DNA of 64,000 nucleotides, from NCBI GenBank assembly GCA_015066815.1, contig SVNR01000005.1, positions 1 through 64,000 on the forward strand, given 5' to 3'. Positions 24,370 through 35,754 of this stretch are shown here, one piece after another. Made by a program: the position numbers and the translations under genes. How positions within the stretch are numbered: the first letter of the stretch is position 1; every line of letters begins with the position of its first letter. The DNA comes from Ruminococcus sp. GTDB taxonomy: Bacteria; Bacillota; Clostridia; Oscillospirales; Ruminococcaceae. A model generated the notes under the pieces. That model made no database searches and had not been told where the DNA came from. It was given only the letters and a program-made list of their open reading frames with translations.

Positions 24370-27288
24370 TTATTCGGATGCTGCCATAAGGCTTCTGAGT
24401 CTTATTTTTGCCGCTCCGAGATTGCTTATCTCGTCTATCTTAAGCTGTGTGTACAGCTTGCCTCTTTTTTCAAGAATAGCTCTTACCTCATCTGTAGTTA
24501 CAGCGTCTATGCCACAGCCGAATGATACAAGCTGAACAAGCTGCATATCATCGTTTCTGGTAACATACTCGGCAGCCCTGTACATTCTTGAATGGTAAGT
24601 CCACTGATTGAGTACATCAAGGTCAGGCATATTTCCGAGCTCGCATATACTGTCCTCTGTGACTACTGCCATGCCGAGACTTGTTATAAGCTTGTTTATA
24701 CCGTGGTTTATTTCCTTGTCTATATGATATGGTCTTCCGGCAAGAACTATTATCTTTTTTCCTTCCTCACGGGCTCTTGCGATTATTCTGAGAGCTTCTG
24801 AAGAAACATCCTTACGGAATTTCATAAGAGCCTCAAAACCGCTTTCGAGAGCCGCGAGAGTCTGCTTGCGGGAAATACCGTACTCCTTAAGTAAATCAGC
24901 CATAACAGCCGCAACGTGTTCTTTTCTGTTAGGATCAATGTATGGATTTTTGAAGTTACTGTCGTTAAGCTCCGGAATATTTGCCTTGAGAAGCTCAGGA
25001 TAATATGCTACCACAGGACAGTTGTAGTGATTGTCTGTTTCCGGCTCTTCAATGTTGTAGCTCATACACGGATAAAAAATAAAATCAATATTTTTTTCGA
25101 GAAGATCGGAAATATGTCCGTGAACAAGCTTTGCAGGATAACATACCGTATCTGACGGAATAGTCTGCTGTCCCTTATAGTACATATCTCTTGAGCTTTC
25201 ATCAGAAATAATCACTTCAAAGCCCAGTGAAGTAAAGAACTTAGCCCAGAGAGGAAGCTGTTCAAAATAACTTAAAACCATAGGTATGCCTATTTTTGCT
25301 TTTGGAGCTCCCGCAGGCTTTAAGGAGGTTTTCATAATAAGATCATGCTTATACTCATAAAGACATATATCGTCAGTTGTACGTTTCTTTCCTGCACCCT
25401 TTTCACACTTGTTTCCCGAAATATGCTTTTCTCCGTTGGCAAATGTGACCATGTTAAGATTGCACTTTGCAGTACAGCCGCCGCACTGAAACGCCTTTGA
25501 CTTATATGAAAAGCTTTCTATTTCACTGCTTCCTATTATCGAGGAGCCGCCGTGTGTATTTTCCTTCGCATAGAGCGCTGCTCCGAAGGCACCCATAAGC
25601 CCTGCTATAGCAGGACGTGTTACATTTCTTCCGAGTTCCTTTTCAAACGAACGAAGAACTGCATCGTTTAAGAAGGTACCGCCCTGAACTACTATGTTTT
25701 CACCAAGATCCGAAGGGGACTTGGCTCTTATAACCTTGTATATGGCGTTTTTGATTATCGAAGAGGAAAGTCCTGCTGATATATCCTCAACTGTTGCTCC
25801 GTCCTTCTGAGCCTGCTTTACACTGCTGTTCATAAACACGGTACATCTTGAACCGAGATCTACCGGATTTTCTGCAAACAGACCAAGGTTTGAAAAACGT
25901 GCAATATCATATCCGAGTGCCTGCGCAAATGTCTGTATAAACGAACCGCATCCCGATGAGCATGCCTCGTTTAACATTATACTGTCAATAGCACCGTTTT
26001 TTATCTTGAAGCACTTGATATCCTGACCGCCGATATCTATTATAAAATCAACATCAGGACAGAAAAATGCCGCTGCCTTATAGTGAGCAACTGTTTCAAC
26101 AATACCGTGATCTATATGCAGACCTGCCTTTATAAGCTCTTCACCATAGCCTGTTACTGCTGAACCGGCTATTTTTATACGGTCTCCTGAAAGCCTGTAT
26201 ATCTCTCCGAGTTTTTTGGATATCCTGTCAAGCGGCTGCCCCTTGTTTGATGCATAGTACTGATAAAGAAGCTTTCCCTCAGGAGTGATAAGAGCGATCT
26301 TTGTTGTCGTAGAACCCGCGTCTATTCCGAGATATGCGTCTCCCGTATAGCTCTCTATGCTTTCGTACTTAAGATCGTTCTGAATGTGACGCTCTATAAA
26401 CTTTTCGTACTCTGCTCTGTTTACAAAAAGTCTTTCACCGGTTACAACGTTCTCAGTTGTCTTTGCGTTTTCTATACGGTTTATTATTTCGTCCGCGGTA
26501 AGACGTCCGCTCTCGCTTTTTTCGGCAAAAAGTGCTGAACCAAAGGCTACAAAAACAGGTGCTTCTTCCGGAAAACAAGCTGTCCTGTCATCAAGAGACA
26601 GAGTTTTTACAAAAGCGTTTCTGAGTCCCTTCTGGAAGAAAAGCGGTCCTCCGAGAAAAAGTACGTTTCCGCTTATTTTTCTGCCCTGTGAAAGTCCTGC
26701 AACAGTCTGGTCCACAACAGCCTGAAATATACTTGCGGCTATGTCCTCACGCTTTGCTCCCTGATTGAGAAGAGGCTGGATATCTGACTTTGCAAACACA
26801 CCGCATCTTGAAGCGATAGGATACACCTTCTGAGCGCTCAGTGCAAGCTTGTCAAGCTCGTCAGTAGTTATTCCGAGAAGAGTTGCCATCTGGTCTATAA
26901 AAGCACCCGTACCTCCTGCACAGGAACCGTTCATTCGCTGTTCAACTCCGCCTGTGAGAAAAATTATCTTTGCGTCCTCGCCACCGAGCTCTATTACTGC
27001 ATCAGTATCCGGATAGCTCTCTTTAACTGCTATAAAAGCAGCGTTTACCTCCTGAACAAAAGGGAGATCTGCAGCGTTTGCAAGTCCGAGACCTGCTGAA
27101 CCTGTAACTGCAAGTCTGAAGGCTGCGTCAGGGTATTTTTCTTTTATTATTTTTATCTGTTCCGAAACAGTTTCTCTTACTTTGGAAAAATGTCTCTGAT
27201 ATTTTGAATAAACTATCGTTTTGTTTTCATCCGTTATTACAGTCTTAACAGTAGTAGAACCTACGTCTATTCCCAAAGAATAATTCAT
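24370..27288 (-). CDS. Acyl-CoA dehydratase activase (tandem BadF/HgdC-type ATPase domains plus DUF2229)
   Basis: 972 aa. The first ASKHA ATPase domain (about 1-260) begins SLGIDVGSTTVKTV, with GGEDAKIIFL and MNGSCAGGTGAFIDQM. The second (about 318-580) has YLGIDAGSTTTKIALI, DIGGQDIKCF and NEACSSGCGSFIQTF. CxxG cysteines in CAGGTG and CSSGCG resemble the bridging [4Fe-4S] ligands of HgdC. A Cys cluster (FQCGGCTAKCNLN, about 630) and a DUF2229 domain with DTVCYPAKLVHGH follow. Such activases use ATP to inject a high-energy electron into 2-hydroxyacyl-CoA dehydratases. No dehydratase subunits lie nearby, so the physiological partner is open. SD is AGAGGTAAG before ATG 27288. Confidence 0.9.
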   Translation of the reverse strand: MNYSLGIDVGSTTVKTVITDENKTIVYSKYQRHFSKVRETVSEQIKIIKEKYPDAAFRLAVTGSAGLGLANAADLPFVQEVNAAFIAVKESYPDTDAVIELGGEDAKIIFLTGGVEQRMNGSCAGGTGAFIDQMATLLGITTDELDKLALSAQKVYPIASRCGVFAKSDIQPLLNQGAKREDIAASIFQAVVDQTVAGLSQGRKISGNVLFLGGPLFFQKGLRNAFVKTLSLDDRTACFPEEAPVFVAFGSALFAEKSESGRLTADEIINRIENAKTTENVVTGERLFVNRAEYEKFIERHIQNDLKYESIESYTGDAYLGIDAGSTTTKIALITPEGKLLYQYYASNKGQPLDRISKKLGEIYRLSGDRIKIAGSAVTGYGEELIKAGLHIDHGIVETVAHYKAAAFFCPDVDFIIDIGGQDIKCFKIKNGAIDSIMLNEACSSGCGSFIQTFAQALGYDIARFSNLGLFAENPVDLGSRCTVFMNSSVKQAQKDGATVEDISAGLSSSIIKNAIYKVIRAKSPSDLGENIVVQGGTFLNDAVLRSFEKELGRNVTRPAIAGLMGAFGAALYAKENTHGGSSIIGSSEIESFSYKSKAFQCGGCTAKCNLNMVTFANGEKHISGNKCEKGAGKKRTTDDICLYEYKHDLIMKTSLKPAGAPKAKIGIPMVLSYFEQLPLWAKFFTSLGFEVIISDESSRDMYYKGQQTIPSDTVCYPAKLVHGHISDLLEKNIDFIFYPCMSYNIEEPETDNHYNCPVVAYYPELLKANIPELNDSNFKNPYIDPNRKEHVAAVMADLLKEYGISRKQTLAALESGFEALMKFRKDVSSEALRIIARAREEGKKIIVLAGRPYHIDKEINHGINKLITSLGMAVVTEDSICELGNMPDLDVLNQWTYHSRMYRAAEYVTRNDDMQLVQLVSFGCGIDAVTTDEVRAILEKRGKLYTQLKIDEISNLGAAKIRLRSLMAASE

Positions 27289-27380
27289 TTACTTACCTCT
27301 TTAAAAAAATATTTTAAATCAACTTTTATTATAACATTTATTTTTCGAGTTTTAAAGTGTTTTTTCAAATTTTTCAGTAT

Positions 27381-27409
27381 TTGCTTTTAAATAAAATTTA
27401 TGGTATCAT
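27381..27409 (+). promoter_or_regulatory. Sigma-A promoter of the metallophosphoesterase gene
   Basis: TTGCTT (27381-27386) and TATCAT (27404-27409) with a 17-nt spacer, 30 nt before ATG 27439. It also rules out the earlier in-frame start at 27400. Confidence 0.65.
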
Positions 27410-27438
27410 ATAAAAACAAAAAAGAAAGCGGTGATAAT

Positions 27439-28209
27439 ATGAAAGTCAGTTTTTTCAGTATAAAAACCGGTAAGATCAAAAATAACGCCGGATTCAGAAT
27501 AGTACATCTTTCAGATCTCCATAAAAAACAGTTCGGCGAGGACAATTCAGAGCTTTTTGAAAAGATCTGTTCACTCAGACCGGATGCTGTTTTTATAACA
27601 GGGGATATGATCAGCCGCTCGACTCAGAGCCTTGAAGTAATAAAAAGCCTTTTAAAAAGGCTTTCAGACGTATTTCCGGTATATTACTCACTGGGAAACC
27701 ACGAAACAGATACGAAAACAACAAACCCCGTAATCTATAAGGAGCTTACAGAATACGCACTCGGGCTTGGCATACTTCTTGACAACAAAACCGTAAGGAT
27801 AGAAAACGAAAACCTTTTGATACAGCTTTCCGGACTTACGATATATGACGAGTGCTACAAAAAAGACGGACGCTACAAGAATCTCCGCAGTATCAGTGCT
27901 GCTGAAGTAAAAGCGCTTCTCAAGACAGAACCGCAAAAAAACTGTATAAACATTATGCTTGCTCACAATCCTGTTTTTTTTGAAGCGTATTCGGACTACG
28001 GCAGTGATATAATCCTGTCGGGACATATACACGGAGGCTGTATCAAGCTTCCTTTTATCGGCGGACTTCTTTCTCCGGAACGAAAGTTCTTTCCGAAGTA
28101 CTTTTCCGGTCTTTACAAACGAAAAAATTCCTCCATGATAGTTTCCTGCGGTCTCGGAAAATTCAGACTGTTCAACCCTTCCGAAATAGTAGTTTTAGAG
28201 CTTTCATAA
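27439..28209 (+). CDS. Calcineurin-like metallophosphoesterase (YkuE/YaeI type)
   Basis: 256 aa starting MKVSFFSIKTGK. All metal-binding blocks are present in order: VHLSDLHKKQFGEDN, FITGDMIS, YSLGNHETDT, LAHNPVFF and LSGHIHGGCIKLP. The family hydrolyses phosphoesters, often of lipid or nucleotide substrates, at a di-metal centre. Unlike many YkuE proteins there is no evident signal peptide or N-terminal membrane helix, so it is probably cytoplasmic or peripheral. GGTGAT lies a few bases before the ATG. The C-terminus (SSMIVSCGLGKFRLFNPSEI) resembles the end of the YkuE fold. It is a single gene and opposite in strand to its left neighbour. Confidence 0.9.
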   Translation: MKVSFFSIKTGKIKNNAGFRIVHLSDLHKKQFGEDNSELFEKICSLRPDAVFITGDMISRSTQSLEVIKSLLKRLSDVFPVYYSLGNHETDTKTTNPVIYKELTEYALGLGILLDNKTVRIENENLLIQLSGLTIYDECYKKDGRYKNLRSISAAEVKALLKTEPQKNCINIMLAHNPVFFEAYSDYGSDIILSGHIHGGCIKLPFIGGLLSPERKFFPKYFSGLYKRKNSSMIVSCGLGKFRLFNPSEIVVLELS

Positions 28210-28267
28210 CAGCGAAAAAAATTTTTTTCTATGCTTACTGTTATTTAAAAAAAAATGCAGATAATAC

Positions 28268-28300
28268 ATAGTAAACGACAAATAATTTTTCGTTTACTAT
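28268..28300. repeat. Intergenic palindrome family copy 4
   Basis: Perfect outer arms ATAGTAAACG and CGTTTACTAT with the centre ACAAATAATTTTT, between the metallophosphoesterase and spoVAC. Confidence 0.85.
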
Positions 28301-28325
28301 ATTTTCCAGAAAGGAAAAGATCTGT

Positions 28326-28763
28326 ATGAACATCACTCCAAAACAATATAACCGTATGGCAGCAGAGGCATCACCAAAATCAAAAAGCTATATAAACATA
28401 CCGGTAGCCTTTGCAGTAGGAGGACTAATATGCGTCCTTGGACAGATTATCACAAACACTTTTAAGAACATGGGCTTTGATAAGGATATATCAGGCATAT
28501 GGACCTCTGTAATACTTGTTTTCCTGAGTGCAGTCCTCACCGGTACAGGACTTTATGAAAAGCTTGCAAAGCATGCAGGAGCGGGAACACTCGTCCCCAT
28601 AACAGGCTTTGCAAACGCAGTCGTTTCTCCTGCACTCGAATCCAAAACAGAAGGCTTCGTTCTCGGCGTAGGTGCAAAACTATTCACAATAGCAGGCCCT
28701 GTGATCCTGTACGGAACTGCGGCGGCTTTTGTTTACGGGATAGTTTATTATATTATCTCCTGA
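28326..28763 (+). CDS. spoVAC: Stage V sporulation protein AC (SpoVAC family)
   Basis: A 145-aa membrane protein. The N-terminal motif KQYNRMAAEASPKSKSYINI is followed by about four hydrophobic segments, including VAFAVGGLICVLGQII. The conserved GFANAVVSPALESKTEGFVL is the SpoVA signature. SpoVAC forms part of the inner-membrane channel that takes up and releases dipicolinic acid in spores, and acts as a mechanosensitive channel. spoVAD and spoVAE, which normally follow, are absent here; a terminator lies directly downstream. AGGAAAAG precedes ATG 28326. It may be an orphan paralogue rather than the main spoVA operon copy. Confidence 0.88.
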   Translation: MNITPKQYNRMAAEASPKSKSYINIPVAFAVGGLICVLGQIITNTFKNMGFDKDISGIWTSVILVFLSAVLTGTGLYEKLAKHAGAGTLVPITGFANAVVSPALESKTEGFVLGVGAKLFTIAGPVILYGTAAAFVYGIVYYIIS

Positions 28764-28808
28764 CACAACAAATGCGGGATATTTTTATGAAAACACCGCT
28801 AAAACAAA

Positions 28809-28856
28809 AAAAATCGTACACAAAAACTTTTTATAAGCTTTGTGTACGATTTTTGT
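28809..28856. terminator. Bidirectional terminator between spoVAC and gyrA
   Basis: A 16-bp perfect stem (AAAAATCGTACACAAA with TTTGTGTACGATTTTT) around a 14-nt loop, with T runs on both sides, between convergent genes. Confidence 0.92.
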
Positions 28857-28875
28857 TTTTAATCAGAAACTCCGT

Positions 28876-31446
28876 TTAATCCTGAGCTTCGTCAGTGTCA
28901 TCGGGATCGGTTTCTTCTTCGATAACTTCGTTTTTTTCCTCTTCAGAAGCTCTCTGCTCTTCTGCAAGAACCTCCTCATCGGAAAGTGTTTCCACAGCCT
29001 CTATCTCTGCAGATTCGTCATGCTCTGCACGTGTAAACGTAACTACTCTGTCATCGCCTGTGACCCTCATTACCTTTACGCCTGTTGCATAACGTCCCAT
29101 TATCCTGATATCACTTGTTCTTATTCTGATAACTACACCATCAAGTGAGATAAGAATGATATCGTCTGTTTCATCAACGACCTTGATTCCGCATACATAT
29201 CCCTTTTCATCAGAAACCTTGTAGTTAAGCAGACCATATCCGCCTCTGTTCTGAATACGGTAGGATGAAAGCTCTGCTCTTCTTCCAAGACCCTTGTCTG
29301 ATACGGTGAGAACAGTAGCACCCTCACGGACTCTTGCTATTGAAACAACATAGTCACCCTCACGGAGCTTTATCGCCTTTACACCATGAGCCGCTCTTGA
29401 AAGCGGACGTACAGTAGTCTCATCTATGCGTATAGCAAAACCGTTTCTTGTTGCGATAAGAAGATGTGCGCTGCCGTCTGTCATACGTACTCCTGCTATC
29501 TCGTCGCCTTCATCAAGACCTATTGCAATAAGTCCGTTCTTGCGGACGTTCTTGTAAGCAGAAAGCTTCGTACGCTTTATCTTACCGTTCTTTGTAACGA
29601 GTATGAGGTATTTTCCTTCGTCAAAGTCCTCGGTCTTTATCATAGCCGCTATCTTTTCATCTTCCTGAAGAGGAAGAAGGTTTACAGCGTTAAGACCTCT
29701 TGAAGCCTTCGAGCCTTCAGGTATCTCATAGCACTTGAGCTTATACATGATTCCCTTTGTTGTGATAAAGAGGATATTGTCGTGTGTGGAGGCAACGAAC
29801 ATTTCGTTTACCACATCCTCCTCACGCTGTTTCATGCCTATGACGCCTTTTCCGCCGCGCTTCTGCGTCTTGTATGCGTCAAGTGCCATACGCTTGATAT
29901 ATCCTATGTTTGTATACGTAAGTACACAGTCCTCTACAGGGATAAGATCCTCGATATCAACTTCACCGCTGACGTTTTCTATCTTGGTTCTTCTCTCATC
30001 ACTGAATTTTTTTCTTATCTGTGCAAGCTCTGTCTTTATGATTTCCTTTACCTTGTACTCATCAGCAAGTATTGCTTCATACTCTGCTATCTTGATATTG
30101 AGAGCAGCCAGTTCATCAAGTATCTTCTGTCTTTCCATGTTGGAAAGCTGATAGAGCTGCATTTTTGCGATAGCCTCAGCCTGTATATCGGTAAGTCCGA
30201 ATCTTTCACAGAGTCTTTCTTTTATCTCTGTTATATTTTTCGAGCTGCGGCATATCCTGATAACCTCATCGATATTATCTGCTGCAATAACAAGACCTTC
30301 AAGTATATGAGCTCTTTCCTTCGCCTTACGAAGCTCAAAAAGAGTTCTCTTTGTAATAACCTCAACCTGGAACTCGATATATTTTTCAAGCATCTGCTTG
30401 AGAGTGAGTATCTTAGGCTCTCCGTTTACAAGAGCAAGCATAATTACGCCAACAGTATCCTGAAGCTGAGTATATGAGTAGAGCTTGTTGAGTATTATCT
30501 GAGGTACAGCGTCCTTCTTGAGCTCGATAACGATTCTCATACCTTCTCTGTCAGACTCATCCCTGATAGTGTGTATACCCTCAACTCTTTTTTCTTTTAC
30601 AAGGTTTGCTATGTTTTCGATAAGCCTTGCTTTGTTTACCATATAAGGAATCTCTGTTACTATGATACAGTTTCTTCCTTTTATCTCTTCTATGCTTGTT
30701 TCGGATCTTAGAGTTATTTTTCCGCGTCCTGTACTGTATGCAGCTCTCATTCCGGCACGGCCCATAATAACACCGCCGGTAGGGAAGTCAGGAGCCTTTA
30801 TGAATTCCATTATCTCATCAAGCGTACATTCAGGGTTATCTATAACAAGGTTTATACCGTCTATTACTTCTCCGAGATTGTGCGGAGGAATATTTGTAGC
30901 CATACCTACCGCAATACCTACAGAACCGTTTACGAGAAGATTCGGAAATCTTGAAGGAAGTACAACCGGTTCCTTAAGTCTGTCGTCGTAGTTTGACATG
31001 TAGGGGATAGTTTCCTTGTTGATATCTGTAAGCATTTCGACGGCCATTTTTGTCATCTTTGCTTCAGTATAACGGTAAGCAGCCGGAGGGTCTCCGTCTA
31101 CGCTACCGAAGTTTCCGTGACCGTCAACAAGAGGATACCTGAGTGAAAACTTCTGTGCCAGTCTTACGAGTGCGTCATATACTGACGAGTCACCATGAGG
31201 ATGATAACGACCAAGCACAGCACCGACTGTATCGGCACACTTTCTGTATGCCTTGTCAGGAGTAAGTCCGTTTTCATGAAGTGTATACAGGATTCTTCTG
31301 TGTACAGGCTTGAGTCCGTCTCTTACATCAGGCAGTGCACGTGAGACGATTACCGACATAGAATAGTCAAGGAATGATTTTTCCATTTCGTTTTCTATAT
31401 TTCTCGGAATAATCTTCGTGTTGGCATTTGCTAATTCAAAATCCAC
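28876..31446 (-). CDS. gyrA: DNA gyrase subunit A
   Basis: 856 aa. The winged-helix and tower region carries the catalytic tyrosine in [10 protein letters not shown]. The quinolone pocket reads [17 protein letters not shown], with the usual susceptible Ser and Asp. The C-terminal beta-pinwheel (about 510-810) has a GyrA-box-like QKRGGKG and repeats such as [13 protein letters not shown]. An unusually acidic tail of about 45 residues ([17 protein letters not shown]) may tune DNA wrapping. GyrA with GyrB introduces negative supercoils using ATP. GTG 31446 is the start, with AAGGAAA about 11 nt upstream. It is the last gene of the origin-proximal minus-strand cluster. Confidence 0.98.
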   Translation of the reverse strand: MDFELANANTKIIPRNIENEMEKSFLDYSMSVIVSRALPDVRDGLKPVHRRILYTLHENGLTPDKAYRKCADTVGAVLGRYHPHGDSSVYDALVRLAQKFSLRYPLVDGHGNFGSVDGDPPAAYRYTEAKMTKMAVEMLTDINKETIPYMSNYDDRLKEPVVLPSRFPNLLVNGSVGIAVGMATNIPPHNLGEVIDGINLVIDNPECTLDEIMEFIKAPDFPTGGVIMGRAGMRAAYSTGRGKITLRSETSIEEIKGRNCIIVTEIPYMVNKARLIENIANLVKEKRVEGIHTIRDESDREGMRIVIELKKDAVPQIILNKLYSYTQLQDTVGVIMLALVNGEPKILTLKQMLEKYIEFQVEVITKRTLFELRKAKERAHILEGLVIAADNIDEVIRICRSSKNITEIKERLCERFGLTDIQAEAIAKMQLYQLSNMERQKILDELAALNIKIAEYEAILADEYKVKEIIKTELAQIRKKFSDERRTKIENVSGEVDIEDLIPVEDCVLTYTNIGYIKRMALDAYKTQKRGGKGVIGMKQREEDVVNEMFVASTHDNILFITTKGIMYKLKCYEIPEGSKASRGLNAVNLLPLQEDEKIAAMIKTEDFDEGKYLILVTKNGKIKRTKLSAYKNVRKNGLIAIGLDEGDEIAGVRMTDGSAHLLIATRNGFAIRIDETTVRPLSRAAHGVKAIKLREGDYVVSIARVREGATVLTVSDKGLGRRAELSSYRIQNRGGYGLLNYKVSDEKGYVCGIKVVDETDDIILISLDGVVIRIRTSDIRIMGRYATGVKVMRVTGDDRVVTFTRAEHDESAEIEAVETLSDEEVLAEEQRASEEEKNEVIEEETDPDDTDEAQD

Positions 31447-31452
31447 CTTTTA

Positions 31453-32094
31453 TCATTTCCTTTCCTCTATAAACTTAGCTTTTCTGAAGCTATCGGTCAG
31501 TATTTTTATTTCGTCGGCACTGAAAATATTTTTCGGTACAACGTAGAACATTCTCTTTACAAGATAGATGATATAATAATCCTTTTTTTCAAGTATCTTA
31601 ACATCATCGTTCACAAAGTCAATGACTGTTTTCACCGTTCCGGCAGGTACGTTTTCCTCTTCCTTATCGGCAAAAAAATCATCTTCCTCGTCTTTTTCCG
31701 GAACAGCATCTTCCGTCAGAGCTTCATCTGTATTTTCTTTGCTTTCAGAAGATATTTCGACAGTACTTATGCTCATACCGTTTTCAAAAAGACAAGCTAT
31801 GTACTTATCTCCCTGTATACCCTCTATTGAATTCATAAGGTTTTTGCGTATCATCAGTGTGTTCAGCCATATTCCGGCTATAAGAAAAACACATACGATT
31901 ATTATCATAACGCATATGGAATTTGAAGGGTCCTTGATAAGCGGAGGAATATAAGACGCTCCTATAAAACCGAAAGCCAGCGTCATCAGAATATTTTTCG
32001 GATATGCAAATTTTTTCTGAAAATCCTTAAAAGCATCTCCGAACATCTGAAGCGTTATGCTGTATTCTTTTGACAGTAATGTTTTTTCGTCCAT
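31453..32094 (-). CDS. YcxB-like two-helix membrane protein between gyrB and gyrA
   Basis: 213 aa. Two adjacent hydrophobic segments (about 36-52 and 60-80; ILMTLAFGFIGASYIPP and ICVMIIIVCVFLIAGIW) are followed by a cytoplasmic domain. An acidic, low-complexity insert (DAVPEKDEEDDFFADKEEEN) interrupts it. The end, YYIIYLVKRMFYVVPKNIFS, is typical of YcxB-like proteins. Function unknown. It has no clear ribosome site but lies 26 nt after gyrB and 6 nt before gyrA, so it is read within the gyr operon. The gyrB and gyrA genes are adjacent in most relatives; this insertion is the notable point. Confidence 0.75.
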   Translation of the reverse strand: MDEKTLLSKEYSITLQMFGDAFKDFQKKFAYPKNILMTLAFGFIGASYIPPLIKDPSNSICVMIIIVCVFLIAGIWLNTLMIRKNLMNSIEGIQGDKYIACLFENGMSISTVEISSESKENTDEALTEDAVPEKDEEDDFFADKEEENVPAGTVKTVIDFVNDDVKILEKKDYYIIYLVKRMFYVVPKNIFSADEIKILTDSFRKAKFIEERK

Positions 32095-32120
32095 ATCTTT
32101 TTTTGGTGCTGTCAGGCAGA

Positions 32121-34103
<1,983 letters not shown>

Positions 34104-34358
34104 CTATATACTTGTTTTTGCCCGTTTCAGAAGCGTATCCGCCGATATCTGGGATATGTAGACGGTTTCTGCGTTCTTTTCATTGCAAACGATAAAGCTT
34201 TTCGGCATTTCAAACGACACGTTAACAACACTGTCGTCATCAGTTGCTCTTTTTAAAAACTGTCTTGTATCGTTTCCGAGCGAAGTATTTTCTATATCAA
34301 ATATTCCGATAATCCCTTTGTCGCTTATAGAAATTTCATTTCCGAGATGAATATACAT
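34104..34358 (-). CDS. remB: RemB/YaaB-like regulator (DUF370)
   Basis: 84 aa: MYIHLGNEISISDKGIIGIF, then DIENTSLGNDTRQFLKRA. This is the DUF370/Rem pattern, found in the same recF-gyrB slot as B. subtilis yaaB (remB). Rem proteins are DNA-binding regulators of extracellular matrix genes in Bacillus; the role in this organism is unknown. AAAGGGAT precedes the start. It is co-transcribed between recF and gyrB. Confidence 0.88.
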   Translation of the reverse strand: MYIHLGNEISISDKGIIGIFDIENTSLGNDTRQFLKRATDDDSVVNVSFEMPKSFIVCNEKNAETVYISQISADTLLKRAKTSI

Positions 34359-34389
34359 AAAAAAATCCCTTTTTTCTTCAGAAAAAGCC

Positions 34390-35508
34390 TCAGTTTATCA
34401 GCTTTCCGCCATGCATTTCAAAAATATTGTCACACTGATGGATTATAGCCCTGTGATTGCAGGTAGTTATAAAAACCTGCATATCAGCTATAATACCACA
34501 GACAAATCTCTGTCTGTTCTCGTCAAGCTCTCCCATAACATCATCAAGCAGTATAACCGGAGACTCTTTTTTTTCATCGCTGTATATCTGTGCCTGAGCA
34601 AGTCTCATAACGAGTGCTGTGCTTTTTCGCTGTCCCTGTGAGCCATAGTCCTTTACGCTCAGATCGTTTATTTTCAGTAAAATATCGTCACGCCCAACTC
34701 CGGTATGTGTATAACCGAGCCTGAGATCATCCGGAATTCCTTTTTTAAGCTTGTTGTAGTAAAGCTCTGACATTGTGGTGTCAGGAGCATCTGGATAACT
34801 GTAGTCCTGCGGAAAAATATTTGACTGATACGAAACTGTAAGCAGTTCTTTTCCGTTGGCTATTTTACTGTATAATTCTTGACAATATCTGTTAAGCTTA
34901 ATCACATAATGATTTCTCATATACGAAATATACGAACCTGCAACTGCAAGCTGCCTGTCCCATATATCAAGCTCTTCTTCGTCTGCCTTACCCATGATGA
35001 TATTTTTTATAACGGCGTTCCGCTGGTTTATAAGCTGATCGTATTTTCTGATGTAGCTCATGGACTTCGGCTTAAGCTGAGAATAACACAGATCAACGAA
35101 GCTTCTTCTTTTTTCCGGAGTGCCCTTTATGAGCTCAGTATCCTCCGGAAGAAAGGCTATGCACTTGAAGTTTTCAAAAAGCCTGCTGCTGTTTTTCTGA
35201 ACCACGCCGTTAAGGGTTATAAGCTTGTTCTTCATGTTTTTACGGATCATACGGTAGCTTATTTCCTGAGTTCTCAGCTCATCTTCAAAAATTATCTTTA
35301 TGTCAAGCTCATCACCGTCAAAAGAAATATAATCCTTTTCCTTTGAACTGCGAAAGCTTCTGCAGCCTGTTGAGATCCATATTGCTTCCAGCAGATTTGT
35401 CTTGCCCTGTGCGTTATCTCCAAAAATAATATTAAAGGATTTTCCGGGCACAAGGTCAATGTCCTTAAGGTTTTTGAAGCCGTTTATAGTGATCCTTTTT
35501 ATATACAT
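34390..35508 (-). CDS. recF: DNA replication and repair protein RecF
   Basis: 372 aa. Walker A is FGDNAQGKTNLLEAIWIS (about 30-47), the ABC signature region is YGSQGQRKSTALVMRLAQAQ, and Walker B is VILLDDVMGELDENRQ. The order is that of an SMC-like ATPase that loads RecA at gaps with RecO and RecR. It lies 10 nt after yaaA. The ribosome site is weak, so translation probably depends on coupling to yaaA. Confidence 0.97.
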   Translation of the reverse strand: MYIKRITINGFKNLKDIDLVPGKSFNIIFGDNAQGKTNLLEAIWISTGCRSFRSSKEKDYISFDGDELDIKIIFEDELRTQEISYRMIRKNMKNKLITLNGVVQKNSSRLFENFKCIAFLPEDTELIKGTPEKRRSFVDLCYSQLKPKSMSYIRKYDQLINQRNAVIKNIIMGKADEEELDIWDRQLAVAGSYISYMRNHYVIKLNRYCQELYSKIANGKELLTVSYQSNIFPQDYSYPDAPDTTMSELYYNKLKKGIPDDLRLGYTHTGVGRDDILLKINDLSVKDYGSQGQRKSTALVMRLAQAQIYSDEKKESPVILLDDVMGELDENRQRFVCGIIADMQVFITTCNHRAIIHQCDNIFEMHGGKLIN

Positions 35509-35518
35509 ATCCGGCTTG

Positions 35519-35737
35519 TTAACGTACGTTTATGATGCAGCCTTCATATTCGACTGTATCACCGGGACGTACTTTTTTGCCTCTCATAGTACATACCTCT
35601 CCGTTATAAAGCACTTCGCCGTTCTGAACAGCTTCCTTTGCGATGCCTCCTGTTTCGGCAGCACCCGAAAACTTCAGAAGTGAATCAAGCTTTATGAACT
35701 CTGTGGTTATTTTTATGTCTATCGAATTTTTTTCCAT
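35519..35737 (-). CDS. yaaA: YaaA, S4-domain RNA-binding protein
   Basis: 72 aa with an S4-like fold: [20 protein letters not shown], then [21 protein letters not shown]. It sits in the conserved dnaN-yaaA-recF position of Firmicutes. A role in ribosome or RNA handling is assumed for the family. AGGAAGG precedes ATG 35737. Confidence 0.92.
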   Translation of the reverse strand: MEKNSIDIKITTEFIKLDSLLKFSGAAETGGIAKEAVQNGEVLYNGEVCTMRGKKVRPGDTVEYEGCIINVR

Positions 35738-35754
35738 TTTTTTGAACCTTCCTG

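Noticed and set aside
29735-30477. Long plus-strand frames opposite gyrA
   Set aside because: They are shadows of the gyrA coding strand with Ser/Leu/Cys-rich content and no start signals.
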